This document shows positions 1 to 10,016 of a stretch of DNA of 64,000 nt, piece by piece. The position numbers and the translations under genes are program-made. The notes beneath the pieces were generated by a model. That model was given only the letters and a program-made list of their open reading frames with translations. It was not told the DNA's origin and made no database searches. Location of the stretch: assembly GCF_015841355.1 (NCBI RefSeq), contig NZ_CP064908.1, positions 744,001 to 808,000 on the forward strand, read 5' to 3'. This DNA comes from Synechococcus sp. CBW1107. Its GTDB lineage: Bacteria > Cyanobacteriota > Cyanobacteriia > PCC-6307 > Cyanobiaceae. Numbering within the stretch: the stretch's first letter is position 1; the number at the start of each line of letters is the position of its first letter.

Positions 1-1799
<1,799 letters not shown>

Positions 1800-1893
1800 G
1801 GGAGGAGAAGCCAGGCGCTGGACCCAGGATGCCTCCGCCGACCCGCCGGGGCGCGCTGAAGGCATGGATGAACACCCTTTCTCGCGGAGGGAT

Positions 1894-2589
1894 TCAGCGC
1901 CCCTGGCCGACGGGCGGCAGAGGTTGATCGGCGAGGATCCGGCCGTCCTGGAGCTGGATGATCCGGCCACTGTTCCGGGCCACTGAAGGGTCGTGGGTGA
2001 CCAGCACGATCGTGAGGCCACTGGCGTGGAGCCCCGAGATCAGCTCGATCACCTCCCCGCCGGTGCGGGTATCCAGCGCCCCAGTGGGTTCATCGGCCAG
2101 CAGCAGCTCGGGCTGGTTCACGAGCGCCCGGGCGATCGCCACCCGCTGCTGCTGCCCTCCGGAGAGTTGATTGGGGCGATTGGCCAGGCGATCGGCGAGC
2201 CCCACCTGCTCCAGCAGGGCTTCGGCTCTCTCGCGCCGCTCGGCCCTGGCGTAACCCGCATAGACCATCGGCAGCATCACGTTCTGGAGAGCGGTGAGGC
2301 GGGGCAGCAGATTGAACTGCTGGAAGACGAACCCGATCTGGATGTTGCGGATGTCGGTGCGTTCGTTGTCGCTCAGCCGCGTGATCTCGCGGGCATCGAA
2401 GTAGTACTGGCCACTGCTGGGCTGCTCCAGACAGCCGAGGATGTTCATCAAGGTGGATTTCCCCGAGCCGGAGGTTCCCACGATCGCCACGTACTCGCCG
2501 CGCAGCACCGTGAGATCGATGCCGTGCAGGATCGGCACGTCCACCTCGCCCATCCGATACACCTTGGTGATCCGGCGCAGTTGCAGCAT
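1894..2589 (-). CDS. ABC transporter ATPase, MacB/LolD type
   Basis: 231-residue ATPase powering the permease encoded just upstream. Walker A GTSGSGKS is at residues 38-45; the signature LSGGQQQR and a Walker B ending in DEPTGALD follow, as in the LolD/MacB/YknY group. The LNxIGCLEQP-type segment after Walker A is also typical of this group. It starts 3 bp after the permease stop, so the adaptor, permease and ATPase are one operon. Unlike Escherichia coli MacB, ATPase and permease are separate polypeptides, as in the Gram-positive YknXYZ arrangement. Substrate unknown; antibiotics, peptides or lipids are possible for the family. Confidence 0.9.
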   Translation of the reverse strand: MLQLRRITKVYRMGEVDVPILHGIDLTVLRGEYVAIVGTSGSGKSTLMNILGCLEQPSSGQYYFDAREITRLSDNERTDIRNIQIGFVFQQFNLLPRLTALQNVMLPMVYAGYARAERRERAEALLEQVGLADRLANRPNQLSGGQQQRVAIARALVNQPELLLADEPTGALDTRTGGEVIELISGLHASGLTIVLVTHDPSVARNSGRIIQLQDGRILADQPLPPVGQGR

Positions 2590-2592
2590 GGT

Positions 2593-3870
2593 TCAGTCGC
2601 TGCGCAGCGCTGTCATCGGATCGAGCTGAGCGGCTCTGTTGGCCGGATAGGCCCCGAAGAACACCCCGATCAGCAGGCAGAAGGCCAGCGACCATCCCAC
2701 CGCATCGACGGCGATGCCGCTGCTCCAGCCGAAAGCCGCGTTGATCGCCAGCGACGCCACCACCCCGAGCAGCACCCCCAGCAGTCCACCGGCCAACGAG
2801 AGCACGGTGGACTCGATCAGGAACTGGCGCAGGATGTCACTGCAGCGGGCACCGATGGCGCGGCGGATGCCGATCTCCCGGGTGCGCTCGGTGACCGACA
2901 CCAGCATGATGTTCATGATCCCGATTCCTCCCACCAGCAGGGAAATGGCCGCGGATCCCCCCAGCAGAGCCGTGAACACATTGGCCACGGCGTTGGAGGC
3001 ATTGACCAGATCCGCCTGGTTGCGGATGAAGAAGTCATCGTCCCGCGGCGGCACGATCCGGTGGCGCAGGCGCAGCAGATTGGTGATCTGATACTCGGCC
3101 GCTTCCATGCTCTCGGCCGAGCGCGCCGAGACGGCGATGCTGTCCACCGACACGCCCGCCGTGGTGTTCACCCCGACGATGCGTGACGCCATCGTGGTGA
3201 GTGGGATCAGCACCTGATCGTCCTGATCGCGGAAGCCGGTGCTGCCTTTGTATTCCAGCGTTCCGATCACCGTGAAGGTCTCGCCGCGGATGCGGATCAT
3301 GCGATCGAGGGCGCTCTGGGCCGTCAGGCCCAGACTGTCCACGACCGTCTGCCCAAGCACGGCCACCCTGGCGGCCTGATTGAGTTCGGCCTCGTTGAAG
3401 AAGCGACCGCTCAGGGGCAGGAAATCCCTGACGGCCTCGTAGGCCGGGGTGGTGCCCACGATGGTGGTGCTGGTGTTGCGCTCGCCCAGCACCACCTGGC
3501 TGCGCCGGGAGAGGTTCGGGGCCACGTCGGCCACGGCGGCACAGGAGGCGGCGATCGCCCTGGCATCGTCCCAGATCAGGGTGGTGGCCGAGCCCGCGCC
3601 GCGCGAGACAGGGCCTCCTCCGGCCGCGACGCCGCTCTGCACGAAGAGCAGGTTCGAACCCAGTGATTTCAGCTGGTTCTCGGTCTGGAGCTGGGCGCCA
3701 CGCCCGATCGTGACCATGCTGATCACGGCGCCGATGCCGATGATCACCCCCAGCATCGTCAGGGCCGAGCGCATCCGGTTGGCCAGCAGCGACGACCAGG
3801 CCAGGGCGACCGTTTCGGCCAGATCGCCGCGTTGCCGCCGGCGCGGACGACCCGGGAGAGAGGGACCCAT
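2593..3870 (-). CDS. ABC transporter permease, MacB/FtsX family
   Basis: 425 residues. An N-terminal membrane helix (about residues 35-60, LTMLGVIIGIGAVISMV) is followed by a large periplasmic MacB-PCD domain and three C-terminal helices with the FtsX pattern, including the ERTREIGIRRAIGA loop near residue 330. Known role: inner-membrane half of a tripartite efflux pump working by mechanotransmission. The start codon overlaps the adaptor stop by one base (TGATG), implying translational coupling. The ATPase gene follows after 3 bp. No outer-membrane TolC partner is present in the window. Confidence 0.9.
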   Translation of the reverse strand: MGPSLPGRPRRRQRGDLAETVALAWSSLLANRMRSALTMLGVIIGIGAVISMVTIGRGAQLQTENQLKSLGSNLLFVQSGVAAGGGPVSRGAGSATTLIWDDARAIAASCAAVADVAPNLSRRSQVVLGERNTSTTIVGTTPAYEAVRDFLPLSGRFFNEAELNQAARVAVLGQTVVDSLGLTAQSALDRMIRIRGETFTVIGTLEYKGSTGFRDQDDQVLIPLTTMASRIVGVNTTAGVSVDSIAVSARSAESMEAAEYQITNLLRLRHRIVPPRDDDFFIRNQADLVNASNAVANVFTALLGGSAAISLLVGGIGIMNIMLVSVTERTREIGIRRAIGARCSDILRQFLIESTVLSLAGGLLGVLLGVVASLAINAAFGWSSGIAVDAVGWSLAFCLLIGVFFGAYPANRAAQLDPMTALRSD

Positions 3871-5324
3871 CAGCGCGGCATCCGGCCCTGGCCGCGCGGC
3901 TGCTGGAAGGGCGAGGCACCCGTGACCGGCCGGCTGTTGGGGCGGCGCCGTCCCGGTGCCGACACATAGACCCGATCCCCGTCCTGCAGGCCGCTCACCA
4001 CGACCGTGCTGGCGCCGATCGTGGCGCCCACCTGCACGGGGCGGAACTGGGGCCGCTGGCCGGCGCCCGGCACCATCACGCCGGTGCCGCCCCGCTCGCT
4101 GACGATCGCCGGGGTGGGGATCAGCAGGGCATCCGGCTGCCGGCCCACGAGCACGCTGGCCGTGAGGTTCATGCCGGAGCGGAGCCTGGCGCGTGCCTGC
4201 TCACCCAGGGCGATCCTGACCTGGAAGCTGGTCACGTTGTCCTCCACCACCGCTTCCGGAGCCACCAGCCGCACCGTTCCCCGGAACACCTGGCGGGGGA
4301 AGGCATCCACCTGAAGATCCACCGCCTGGCCAGGTCTGATCGCCCCCACATCCACCTCCGCCACGTTGGCCACCGCCTCCAGCTGACTGGCCAGCGCCAG
4401 GATCGACGAGGAAGTGGCCGAACTGGTGGCGCTGGCCGAGGTGGTGGGCGTCACGAAGGCGCCCACATCGGCGTACTTCTGGGTGATCACCCCAGCGAAG
4501 GGGGCACGGATCACGGTGTCCTCCACCTGGGCCTGGATCGTGGCGAGATCACCCCGTGCCTGCTGCAGCTGGGCACGGGCCGCCGCGATGTCCTCGGCGC
4601 GGCTGCCGGCCCGGACGAGATCCAGGTGTGCCCGCAGGGCGCTCACCCGTGCCTCGCTGGCGAGAAACGCCGAGCGGCTGGCGTCGAAGGCCACACGGGC
4701 GATCGCTCCGGAGCCATAGAGCTGGAGATTGCTGCGATAGGTGGAGCCCACGGCGATCTGCTCGGCCACGGCCGCCTGCAGAGTGCGCCGGGCCTCCTCG
4801 ATCTCCTGGGGCCGGTTGCCGGCCTGGAGCTTCTCGAGGTTCGCCAGCGCCGCCGCCACCGTTCCCTGGGCCCTGAGCAGGCTGCCCAGCAGGTTGCTGT
4901 CGTCCATCCGCGCCAGGACCTGTCCGGCGCTGACCCGATCCCCCTGATCCACGCTCAGCGCCGTGACCCGGCCGGGTTGCTTCGGACTGATGTTCACCGG
5001 CGTCGTGGGACGGATCGAGCCGGCGGCCGTGACCTTCAGGATCACGTCACGGCGCTCCACCGGCGCGGTCCGGGCGGCCAGGTCTGCCCGCCTGGCCCGG
5101 ATCTGCCGCTGGTGCCAGACCAGCCAGCCACCGCCGGCCAGCCCCAGCGCCAGCAGCGCTGCCGCAGCGATCAGCCGGCGTGGGGGCGGCCAGCGCCACG
5201 CTGGCCGTTGGAGCTGATCAGCATCCGTAGCCGCGGAGGATCCCGGTACCGGCCATCGGCGCAGGCTGGTCGGCAGCATTCCGGAAGGCTTCGCGGCGGG
5301 TGAGAGCGACTCTGTCCCAACCAT
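3870..5324 (-). CDS. Periplasmic adaptor of MacA/HlyD family
   Basis: 484 residues. A cytoplasmic N-terminus of about 50 residues is followed by one membrane anchor (about 51-70, LIAAAALLALGLAGGG). The HlyD-type layout follows: a biotinyl-lipoyl half (PKQPGRVTALSVDQGDRVSAGQ), a long helical hairpin rich in Ala/Leu/Glu/Gln (about 140-270), the second lipoyl half (DTVIRAPFAGVITQ) and beta-barrel and membrane-proximal domains. First gene of the adaptor-permease-ATPase operon. The C-terminus is Pro/Arg/Gly-rich and probably disordered. This type of adaptor docks the permease to an outer-membrane channel. Confidence 0.88.
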   Translation of the reverse strand: MVGTESLSPAAKPSGMLPTSLRRWPVPGSSAATDADQLQRPAWRWPPPRRLIAAAALLALGLAGGGWLVWHQRQIRARRADLAARTAPVERRDVILKVTAAGSIRPTTPVNISPKQPGRVTALSVDQGDRVSAGQVLARMDDSNLLGSLLRAQGTVAAALANLEKLQAGNRPQEIEEARRTLQAAVAEQIAVGSTYRSNLQLYGSGAIARVAFDASRSAFLASEARVSALRAHLDLVRAGSRAEDIAAARAQLQQARGDLATIQAQVEDTVIRAPFAGVITQKYADVGAFVTPTTSASATSSATSSSILALASQLEAVANVAEVDVGAIRPGQAVDLQVDAFPRQVFRGTVRLVAPEAVVEDNVTSFQVRIALGEQARARLRSGMNLTASVLVGRQPDALLIPTPAIVSERGGTGVMVPGAGQRPQFRPVQVGATIGASTVVVSGLQDGDRVYVSAPGRRRPNSRPVTGASPFQQPRGQGRMPR

Positions 5325-5429
5325 GGCTCCGATCTGCGCCTGTGGGATGACGCCGGCGTGTTCAGCTGTGAGCAGGTGTGAGTGGCCCCGCCGACTGCAG
5401 GGTCCATGGGGATCCTGCGGGGTGGTCGA

Positions 5430-7322
5430 TCAGAGATAGAACCCCACCGTCGTCACCACCCGGGTCCCCTCCCGGCGCAGGGCATGGCGCAGGACGTAGG
5501 TGGACTGGTTGTGCAGCAGGTTCTCCCACCCGTGCCGGGTCACGAACACCGGCAGCACCACGGTGCAGAACTGGTCACCTCCGTTGCCGTGCTCGATCTC
5601 GAACTGGTGGATGAACGCTCTGACCGGATCGATCAGGGAGCGGTAGGGGGAGGGCAGGATCACCAGCTCCACGTCCGGCAGCTGGCGCTGCCATTGCTCC
5701 CGGAAAGACTCGGCGCGGCCGTCTCCGAGATCCACATGGACCGCCACCAGGCTGTCGGCGATGGTGCGCGCATAGCGCAGAGCCTCGAAGCTGCCGCGGT
5801 GCAACTGCCCCACCAGCAGCACCACCGGCGAGCCGCCCTCCCGGAGGGGTTCCGGCAGGTGGAGGCGCACCTCGGGAGCCAGGCGCAGGCGTCGTGCCAC
5901 CTGGCGGTAGTGGGCCTTGATCGTGAGCAGCAGGGTCACCAGCAGCGGCACCGCCACCACGATCACCCAGGCGCCGAGGCGGAATTTGCTGTACAGCAGC
6001 ACCGCGCAGACCACCCCCGTGACCAGAGAACCGAATCCATTGACCAGAGCCTTGCCGAGCCAGCCCTTCTGCCGCTCCTTCCACCAGTGCGCCACCATGC
6101 CCGCCTGGGAGAGGGTGAAGCTGGTGAACACCCCCACGGCATAGAGCGGGAGGAGGCGCGTGACGCTGCCCTCGAACACCAGCAGCAGCACCGTGGCGAA
6201 TCCGCTCAGCAGGACGATGCCGTTGCTGAACACCAGACGGTCACCCAGGGAGGCCAGCTGCCGGGGCATGTAGCCGTCCTGGGCCAGGAAGGCCGAGAGG
6301 CGGGGGAAATCGGCATAGGCGGTGTTGGCCGCCAGCAGCAGGATCAGCAGGGTGCTCAGCTGCAGCACCGAGAGCAGCAGTCCATTCGCGAAGATGCGTT
6401 CCCCCAGCTGGTAGAGCAGCGTGGGACCGTTCTCCACATACACCAGGCCCAGCTGACTGGCCAGCACGCTGATGCCGCTGAACATCACCGCCAGCACGAT
6501 CACCATGCCGGTGAGCACCCGGCGCGCATTGCGCCATTCCACCGGCTTGAACACCATCACGCTGTCGCTGATGGCCTCGATGCCCGTGAGGGCCGCGCAA
6601 CCGGAACTGAAGGCACGCATCAGCAGCACCGGCCCCAGAACCGCCAGCTCACCCCCCTGAATCCGCGCCAGCTGCCCGGCCTGATCAGGCACGTCGAGAG
6701 GCGGCAGCAGGCCGAGCCGGAGCTTCACCAGCCCCAGCACCACAAGGGTGAGCACGAGGCCCATGAACAGGAAGGTGGGCAGGCTGAGCAGGCGCGCACT
6801 GGAGCGCACCCCGCGCAGATTCACGAGCATCAGCAGCGCCACCGCCAGCAGGCAGAGGGGAATCCGCTCCACAGCCAGCTGCGGCAGAAGGGAGGTGATC
6901 GCGGCGATGCCGGCCGCCACGCTCACCGACACGGTCAGCACGTAGTCGATGGCCAGGGAGGCCCCGGCCACCAGACCCGGCACCACCCCCAGGTTGTCGT
7001 GGGAGACCCGGTAGGAGCCTCCCCCATGGGGATAGGCCTTGATCGTCTGGCGGTAGCTGACCGCCACCACCAGCATCAGCGCCACGATCAGGCCGGTGAT
7101 CGGCACGGTGAGGCTGAGGGCGGCGGCACCGGCCAGGCTCAGCACCAGCAGGATCTCCTGGCTGGCATAGGCCACCGAGGAGAGAGCGTCGGAGCTCAGG
7201 ATCGCCAGGGCTTCGCCGTTACTGAGGCGCTCCTCGGCATGGGCGCTGGTGGGCAGGGGCTCACCGATCAACCAGCGGTGCAGACCTGAACGGCCCGTGC
7301 CGCCCGCGGATCCAGGGAACAA
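5430..7322 (-). CDS. APC-superfamily permease, KimA (YdaO)-like
   Basis: 630 residues with about 12 hydrophobic segments in the first 430 positions and a hydrophilic C-terminal domain. The N-terminal pattern ERLSNGEALAILSSDALSS followed by VAYASQEI is the hallmark of the KimA/YdaO group, whose Bacillus member is a high-affinity potassium-proton symporter controlled by cyclic di-AMP through its cytosolic C-terminal domain; length is close to that of KimA (607 aa). Potassium uptake is therefore the best guess, with a general amino-acid permease as the alternative. It stands alone, tail-to-head with the efflux operon, whose first gene starts about 105 bp downstream of its stop. Confidence 0.75.
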   Translation of the reverse strand: MFPGSAGGTGRSGLHRWLIGEPLPTSAHAEERLSNGEALAILSSDALSSVAYASQEILLVLSLAGAAALSLTVPITGLIVALMLVVAVSYRQTIKAYPHGGGSYRVSHDNLGVVPGLVAGASLAIDYVLTVSVSVAAGIAAITSLLPQLAVERIPLCLLAVALLMLVNLRGVRSSARLLSLPTFLFMGLVLTLVVLGLVKLRLGLLPPLDVPDQAGQLARIQGGELAVLGPVLLMRAFSSGCAALTGIEAISDSVMVFKPVEWRNARRVLTGMVIVLAVMFSGISVLASQLGLVYVENGPTLLYQLGERIFANGLLLSVLQLSTLLILLLAANTAYADFPRLSAFLAQDGYMPRQLASLGDRLVFSNGIVLLSGFATVLLLVFEGSVTRLLPLYAVGVFTSFTLSQAGMVAHWWKERQKGWLGKALVNGFGSLVTGVVCAVLLYSKFRLGAWVIVVAVPLLVTLLLTIKAHYRQVARRLRLAPEVRLHLPEPLREGGSPVVLLVGQLHRGSFEALRYARTIADSLVAVHVDLGDGRAESFREQWQRQLPDVELVILPSPYRSLIDPVRAFIHQFEIEHGNGGDQFCTVVLPVFVTRHGWENLLHNQSTYVLRHALRREGTRVVTTVGFYL

Positions 7323-7562
7323 GGCCGGAGGAACCAGGTGAGGGAGTCAACCTAGGCAGCGATCCAGCGCAACTCCAACCGAGGGAAGAGGACCAGGGAA
7401 TTCGCAGGTAGCGATGGTCCGACTAGAGATCGTTGATCACCACGGCCACCGCCACATCGCTCACATCCCCCTGAATCAGGTCGCTGATCGTGTTGGCGAT
7501 CGGAGAGGGTCACCATCGGGGGGAGAGCCTGCTGGGCCGCCGTGATCGGGGCGTGGGGGTGG
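7323..7562. other. Intergenic, no gene called
   Basis: 240 bp between the KimA-like permease and the YciI gene. The minus strand encodes a short peptide ending ISDLIQGDVSDVAVAVVIN-DL (stop near 7424), which looks protein-like but has a stop immediately before it and no start. I treat it as a possible gene remnant and do not call it. Confidence 0.4.
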
Positions 7563-7883
7563 TCATGGAGCGGGAGCGGGGGATCCGGCCGGAATCGCCC
7601 CGGCCACCACCCGCCATTCGTGGAGCACCCAGCTGACACAACCGGAGCGGATGAGGGGATCGCCGCGCACGATCTCCTCGGCCTCCTGCCAGTCGTAGGC
7701 CTGGAACAGGAGCATGCCACCGGCACCGGCGCCGTTCATGCCCTTGCGATCCCGCCAGTACCCGCTGCTGGGCTGATGCCCGCGCCGTGCGAGATCGGCC
7801 ACCCAATCGAGATGATCCTGAAGGTGACGGTCGAAATGGTCACGGTCCACCAGACCCTGCTCGAGCTTCACGAACCAGGCCAT
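7563..7883 (-). CDS. YciI-like (YCII domain) protein
   Basis: 106 residues from the ATG at 7883 (MAWFVKLEQG); an upstream in-frame ATG at 7904 is less likely, because YCII proteins normally begin with this strand. The ferredoxin-like YCII pattern is visible: H(x)3HLDWVADLARRGHQ, SGYW, GGMLLFQA, then the EAEEIVRGDPLI helix and CVSWVLHEW. Members of the family are small dimeric proteins of uncertain biochemical role, some with a His-Asp pair. The last residues are Pro/Ala-rich. Single gene. Confidence 0.8.
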   Translation of the reverse strand: MAWFVKLEQGLVDRDHFDRHLQDHLDWVADLARRGHQPSSGYWRDRKGMNGAGAGGMLLFQAYDWQEAEEIVRGDPLIRSGCVSWVLHEWRVVAGAIPAGSPAPAP

Positions 7884-8019
7884 GGGCTCCAGGCCATGGG
7901 ACACCTTCCAGGAAGGATCTCCAACCTAGGCCGACAGTCCAGGCGGGGACAGCCGCCCAGGGGGGCGAACCCGAGCAGAAATACTCCTTAGGGAAATCCA
8001 CGCAGAACCCGCCGGAGCT

Positions 8020-8037
8020 GTTACATTTCGTTAGACG
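8020..8037 (+). promoter_or_regulatory. HLR1-like direct repeat (RpaB-type site)
   Basis: GTTACATT, two bases, then GTTAGACG: two octamers at a 10-bp period. The first fits the HLR1 consensus (G/T)TTACA(T/A)(T/A) fully, the second partly. HLR1 sites bind RpaB in front of light-stress genes such as psbA and hli. It lies about 60 bp before the psbA 3' fragment, so it may be the relic of that gene's promoter. Confidence 0.4.
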
Positions 8038-8040
8038 TTC

Positions 8041-8077
8041 CGAGGGCGGGCTGTGGTAGGCCCTCCTCTTTTTTTTG
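8041..8077 (+). terminator. Rho-independent terminator-like hairpin
   Basis: Stem GAGGGC/GCCCTC closing a loop of about 12 bases, followed by CTC and a run of eight T. No gene ends just before it on this strand, so it either ends a short RNA started near the HLR1-like site or is left over from a rearranged psbA locus. Confidence 0.5.
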
Positions 8078-8095
8078 GCCCTTCTCCAGTCCATG

Positions 8096-8232
8096 CCGGG
8101 TGGTGAACACCTGGGACGGACATCGTCAATCGGGGCGGCCTTGGCATCGAGGGGATGCACGAGCGCCACATGCACAACTTCACGCTCAATCTCGCCAGCG
8201 GCGCCACCACGCCGGTGGCACTCACGGCCCCA
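8096..8232 (+). pseudogene. psbA: psbA 3' fragment (D1 C-terminus remnant)
   Basis: From 8096 the DNA parallels the 3' end of the intact psbA at 39073: GRVVNTW, then after a frame break [20 protein letters not shown] and [14 protein letters not shown]. The manganese-ligand His-Glu pair (MHER) and the second His are still readable. There is no 5' part, and the frame runs on past the normal D1 end into unrelated sequence. It sits beside arsR and the MBL-rhodanese gene, just as the intact psbA sits in the other sulfide locus, which suggests that an ancestral cluster held both. Confidence 0.75.
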
Positions 8233-8385
8233 TCATCCGCGTCTGGGATCGAGGCCATCGGTTCGTCGGCCTTTGACACCGACCCAGCCGCTCCCTTCCA
8301 CCCCTCTGGCATCCCTGGCGGCTGGGCTTTCGACTTCAGGCCGGACGACCTGCGCGGGCTGGCGGCGTGCGCGGGCCGCCTGGAC

Positions 8386-8710
8386 TCAGATGGCCTGCAG
8401 CTGATGCAGCTGATCCTCCAGACGCTTGCGCAGCCGGCCCTGCACGAGATTGCAGAGTTCATGGACCAGAGGATCCGCGACCTCATAGATCAGTCGTGTA
8501 CCCTCACGCTCCGCCCGCACCAGGCCAGCGCGCTGCAACTGGCCGAGCTGTCGGCTGATGTGGGACTGACTGAAGCCCGTGACTTCGATCAGCGACGCCA
8601 CATCCATGGGGCCGGCCCGTCTTCAGCTGGCAGAGCAGCTGAAGACGGGCCGGCTCACTCAGCAGACGAAAGAAATGACTGAGCTCTTCGAGAAGCCGGG
8701 GACTCGGCAT
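8386..8710 (-). pseudogene. ArsR-family repressor, frameshifted
   Basis: Starting at MPSPRLLEEL (8710), the product matches the intact ArsR at 46302-46649 almost residue by residue: [19 protein letters not shown], then after a +1 shift near 8610 [20 protein letters not shown], the recognition helix region and a C-terminal dimer helix ending at 8386. The shift comes from one extra base: 19 bases between the shared AAG and ATG codons, against 18 in the intact copy. Both cysteines (LLCQL and HELCNLV) are kept. It is divergent from the MBL-rhodanese gene it would control. It may be inactive, read by frameshifting, or a sequencing error in the strong hairpin at the same place. Confidence 0.8.
8611..8654. 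repeat. Perfect 19-bp inverted repeat inside arsR
   Basis: Arms GCCGGCCCGTCTTCAGCTG and CAGCTGAAGACGGGCCGGC match perfectly around a 6-base loop. The intact arsR copy has only an imperfect version here. The frameshift of this arsR lies at the end of the repeat. Confidence 0.9.
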
Positions 8711-8745
8711 GGTCCCGCCGGAGGGGACAGCCATGGCACTTGTTT

Positions 8746-8761
8746 ATGTCTCTAGAGACAT
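8746..8761. promoter_or_regulatory. Sulfide-regulon operator, site 1 (arsR/MBL-rhodanese)
   Basis: ATGTCTCTAGAGACAT, a perfect 16-bp palindrome of the form ATG-N10-CAT between divergent arsR and the MBL-rhodanese gene. The other arsR/MBL intergenic region has ATG-N10-CAT at the equivalent place (46660), and both continue into TATGCAC. Inferred ArsR binding site. Confidence 0.65.
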
Positions 8762-8803
8762 TATGCACCCTGTCCAGGCGCGGTGGATGGATCCAGCTCA
8801 CGG

Positions 8804-8823
8804 CTATGTGGCTATGCTCATAG
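8804..8823. promoter_or_regulatory. Sulfide-regulon operator, site 2 (MBL-rhodanese)
   Basis: CTATGTGGCTATGCTCATAG: arms CTATG and CATAG around 10 bases, 33 bp before the ATG of the MBL-rhodanese gene. TATGCT inside it can serve as a -10 box preceded by TGTG, so a repressor bound here would block the promoter. Close to the sites at 17832 and 46751. Confidence 0.65.
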
Positions 8824-8855
8824 CAGCCAAGTCAGTCCTCCACCCCCGGGAGCCC

Positions 8856-10013
8856 ATGGCCCAGTCTCTCTCCACCGATCCTCGCTCCGCCCCGGAGGCG
8901 GCCGCCATGCTCGCGGCCGCCTCCGGCGGATCCACTCTGCTTCTCCGGCAGCTGTTCGATGCCGACACCGGCACCTTCACGTATCTGCTCGCCGATGTGG
9001 CGAGCAGACAGGGTGTGCTGATCGACGCGGTCTTCGAGCAGCACGAGCGTGACCTCTCCCTGATCCAGGAGCTGGGGATCAAGCTGGTGGCCTGCCTCGA
9101 CACCCATGCCCACGCCGATCACGTCACCGGCAGCTGGCTGATGCACGACGCCACCGGCTGCGCCATCGGCCTGGCGGCCGCCGCCCGCGCCGAGAACGTC
9201 ACCCTGCCGCTCCACCACGGCGATCGGGTGCCATTCGGCGGACGCCACCTGGAGGTGCGTGCCACCCCGGGCCACACCAACGGCTGCCTCACTTTCGTGC
9301 TCGACGACCAGACGATGGCCTTCACCGGCGACGCGCTGCTGGTGCGGGGCTGCGGACGCTGCGACTTCCAGGACGGCAACCCCCACACCCTCTACCGCTC
9401 GATCACCGGGCAGATCTTCTCCCTGCCCGAAACCTGTCGGCTCTACCCCGGCCACGACTACAACGGGCGCACCGTGAGCTCGGTCGCGGAGGAGAAGGCC
9501 TACAACGCCCGCCTCGGCGGCGAGGCCGACGAGCGCGACTTCGTGGGCTACATGGAGAATCTCCAGCTCCCCCACCCCCGCAGGCTGGCCGAGGCCCTGC
9601 CCGCCAACCTGCGCAGCGGCAGGCCCCGGGGGGACACGGCCCCCGGCCCGGACGACTGGGCCCCGATCCAGCGCAGTTATGCCGGCCTGCCCCAGCTCGG
9701 GCCCCGCTGGGTGCGCGAGCACCAGGCTGATCTCACCCTCCTGGACGTGCGCTCGGCCGAGGAATTCAACGGACCTGACGGGCACATCCCCGGCAGCCTG
9801 CTGATTCCCCTGCCGGAGCTGGAGCAGCGGCAGGGCGAAATCCCCTCCGGCCGGCCGCTGGTGGTGCTCTGCCATTCCGGCAGCCGCTCGGCCCTGGCCA
9901 CCCTGGAGCTGCTCAAGGCCGGTCGCCCGCATGTGGCCAATCTGCAGGGGGGTCTGCGCGCCTGGCAGCGGGACGGCCTGCCGCTGGACCACCCCACACC
10001 CACCCACTCCTGA
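8856..10013 (+). CDS. Persulfide dioxygenase (ETHE1-like MBL) fused to rhodanese
   Basis: 385 residues from MAQSLSTDPR; in-frame starts further up would run through the operators. Residues about 20-270 are a metallo-beta-lactamase fold with THAHADH, a metal-binding GHT and the late GHDY motif of the ETHE1/Blh group. Residues about 295-375 are a rhodanese domain with active loop CHSGSRS. Known chemistry: a glutathione or other low-molecular persulfide is oxidised to sulfite by the iron dioxygenase, and the rhodanese moves sulfane sulfur. Sulfite would leave through the TauE/SafE protein encoded 3 bp downstream. Divergent from arsR; two operator dyads lie upstream. Second copy of the dioxygenase domain: 46789-47430. 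Confidence 0.9.
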   Translation: MAQSLSTDPRSAPEAAAMLAAASGGSTLLLRQLFDADTGTFTYLLADVASRQGVLIDAVFEQHERDLSLIQELGIKLVACLDTHAHADHVTGSWLMHDATGCAIGLAAAARAENVTLPLHHGDRVPFGGRHLEVRATPGHTNGCLTFVLDDQTMAFTGDALLVRGCGRCDFQDGNPHTLYRSITGQIFSLPETCRLYPGHDYNGRTVSSVAEEKAYNARLGGEADERDFVGYMENLQLPHPRRLAEALPANLRSGRPRGDTAPGPDDWAPIQRSYAGLPQLGPRWVREHQADLTLLDVRSAEEFNGPDGHIPGSLLIPLPELEQRQGEIPSGRPLVVLCHSGSRSALATLELLKAGRPHVANLQGGLRAWQRDGLPLDHPTPTHS

Positions 10014-10016
10014 GCT

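Noticed and set aside
5382-7289. 635-codon open frame on the plus strand opposite the KimA-like gene
   Set aside because: His/Gln/Arg-rich antisense of a clear membrane-protein gene; caused by high GC.
7352-7726. Minus-strand frames between KimA and YciI
   Set aside because: No protein-like pattern except a 25-residue tail without a start; called only as a possible remnant.
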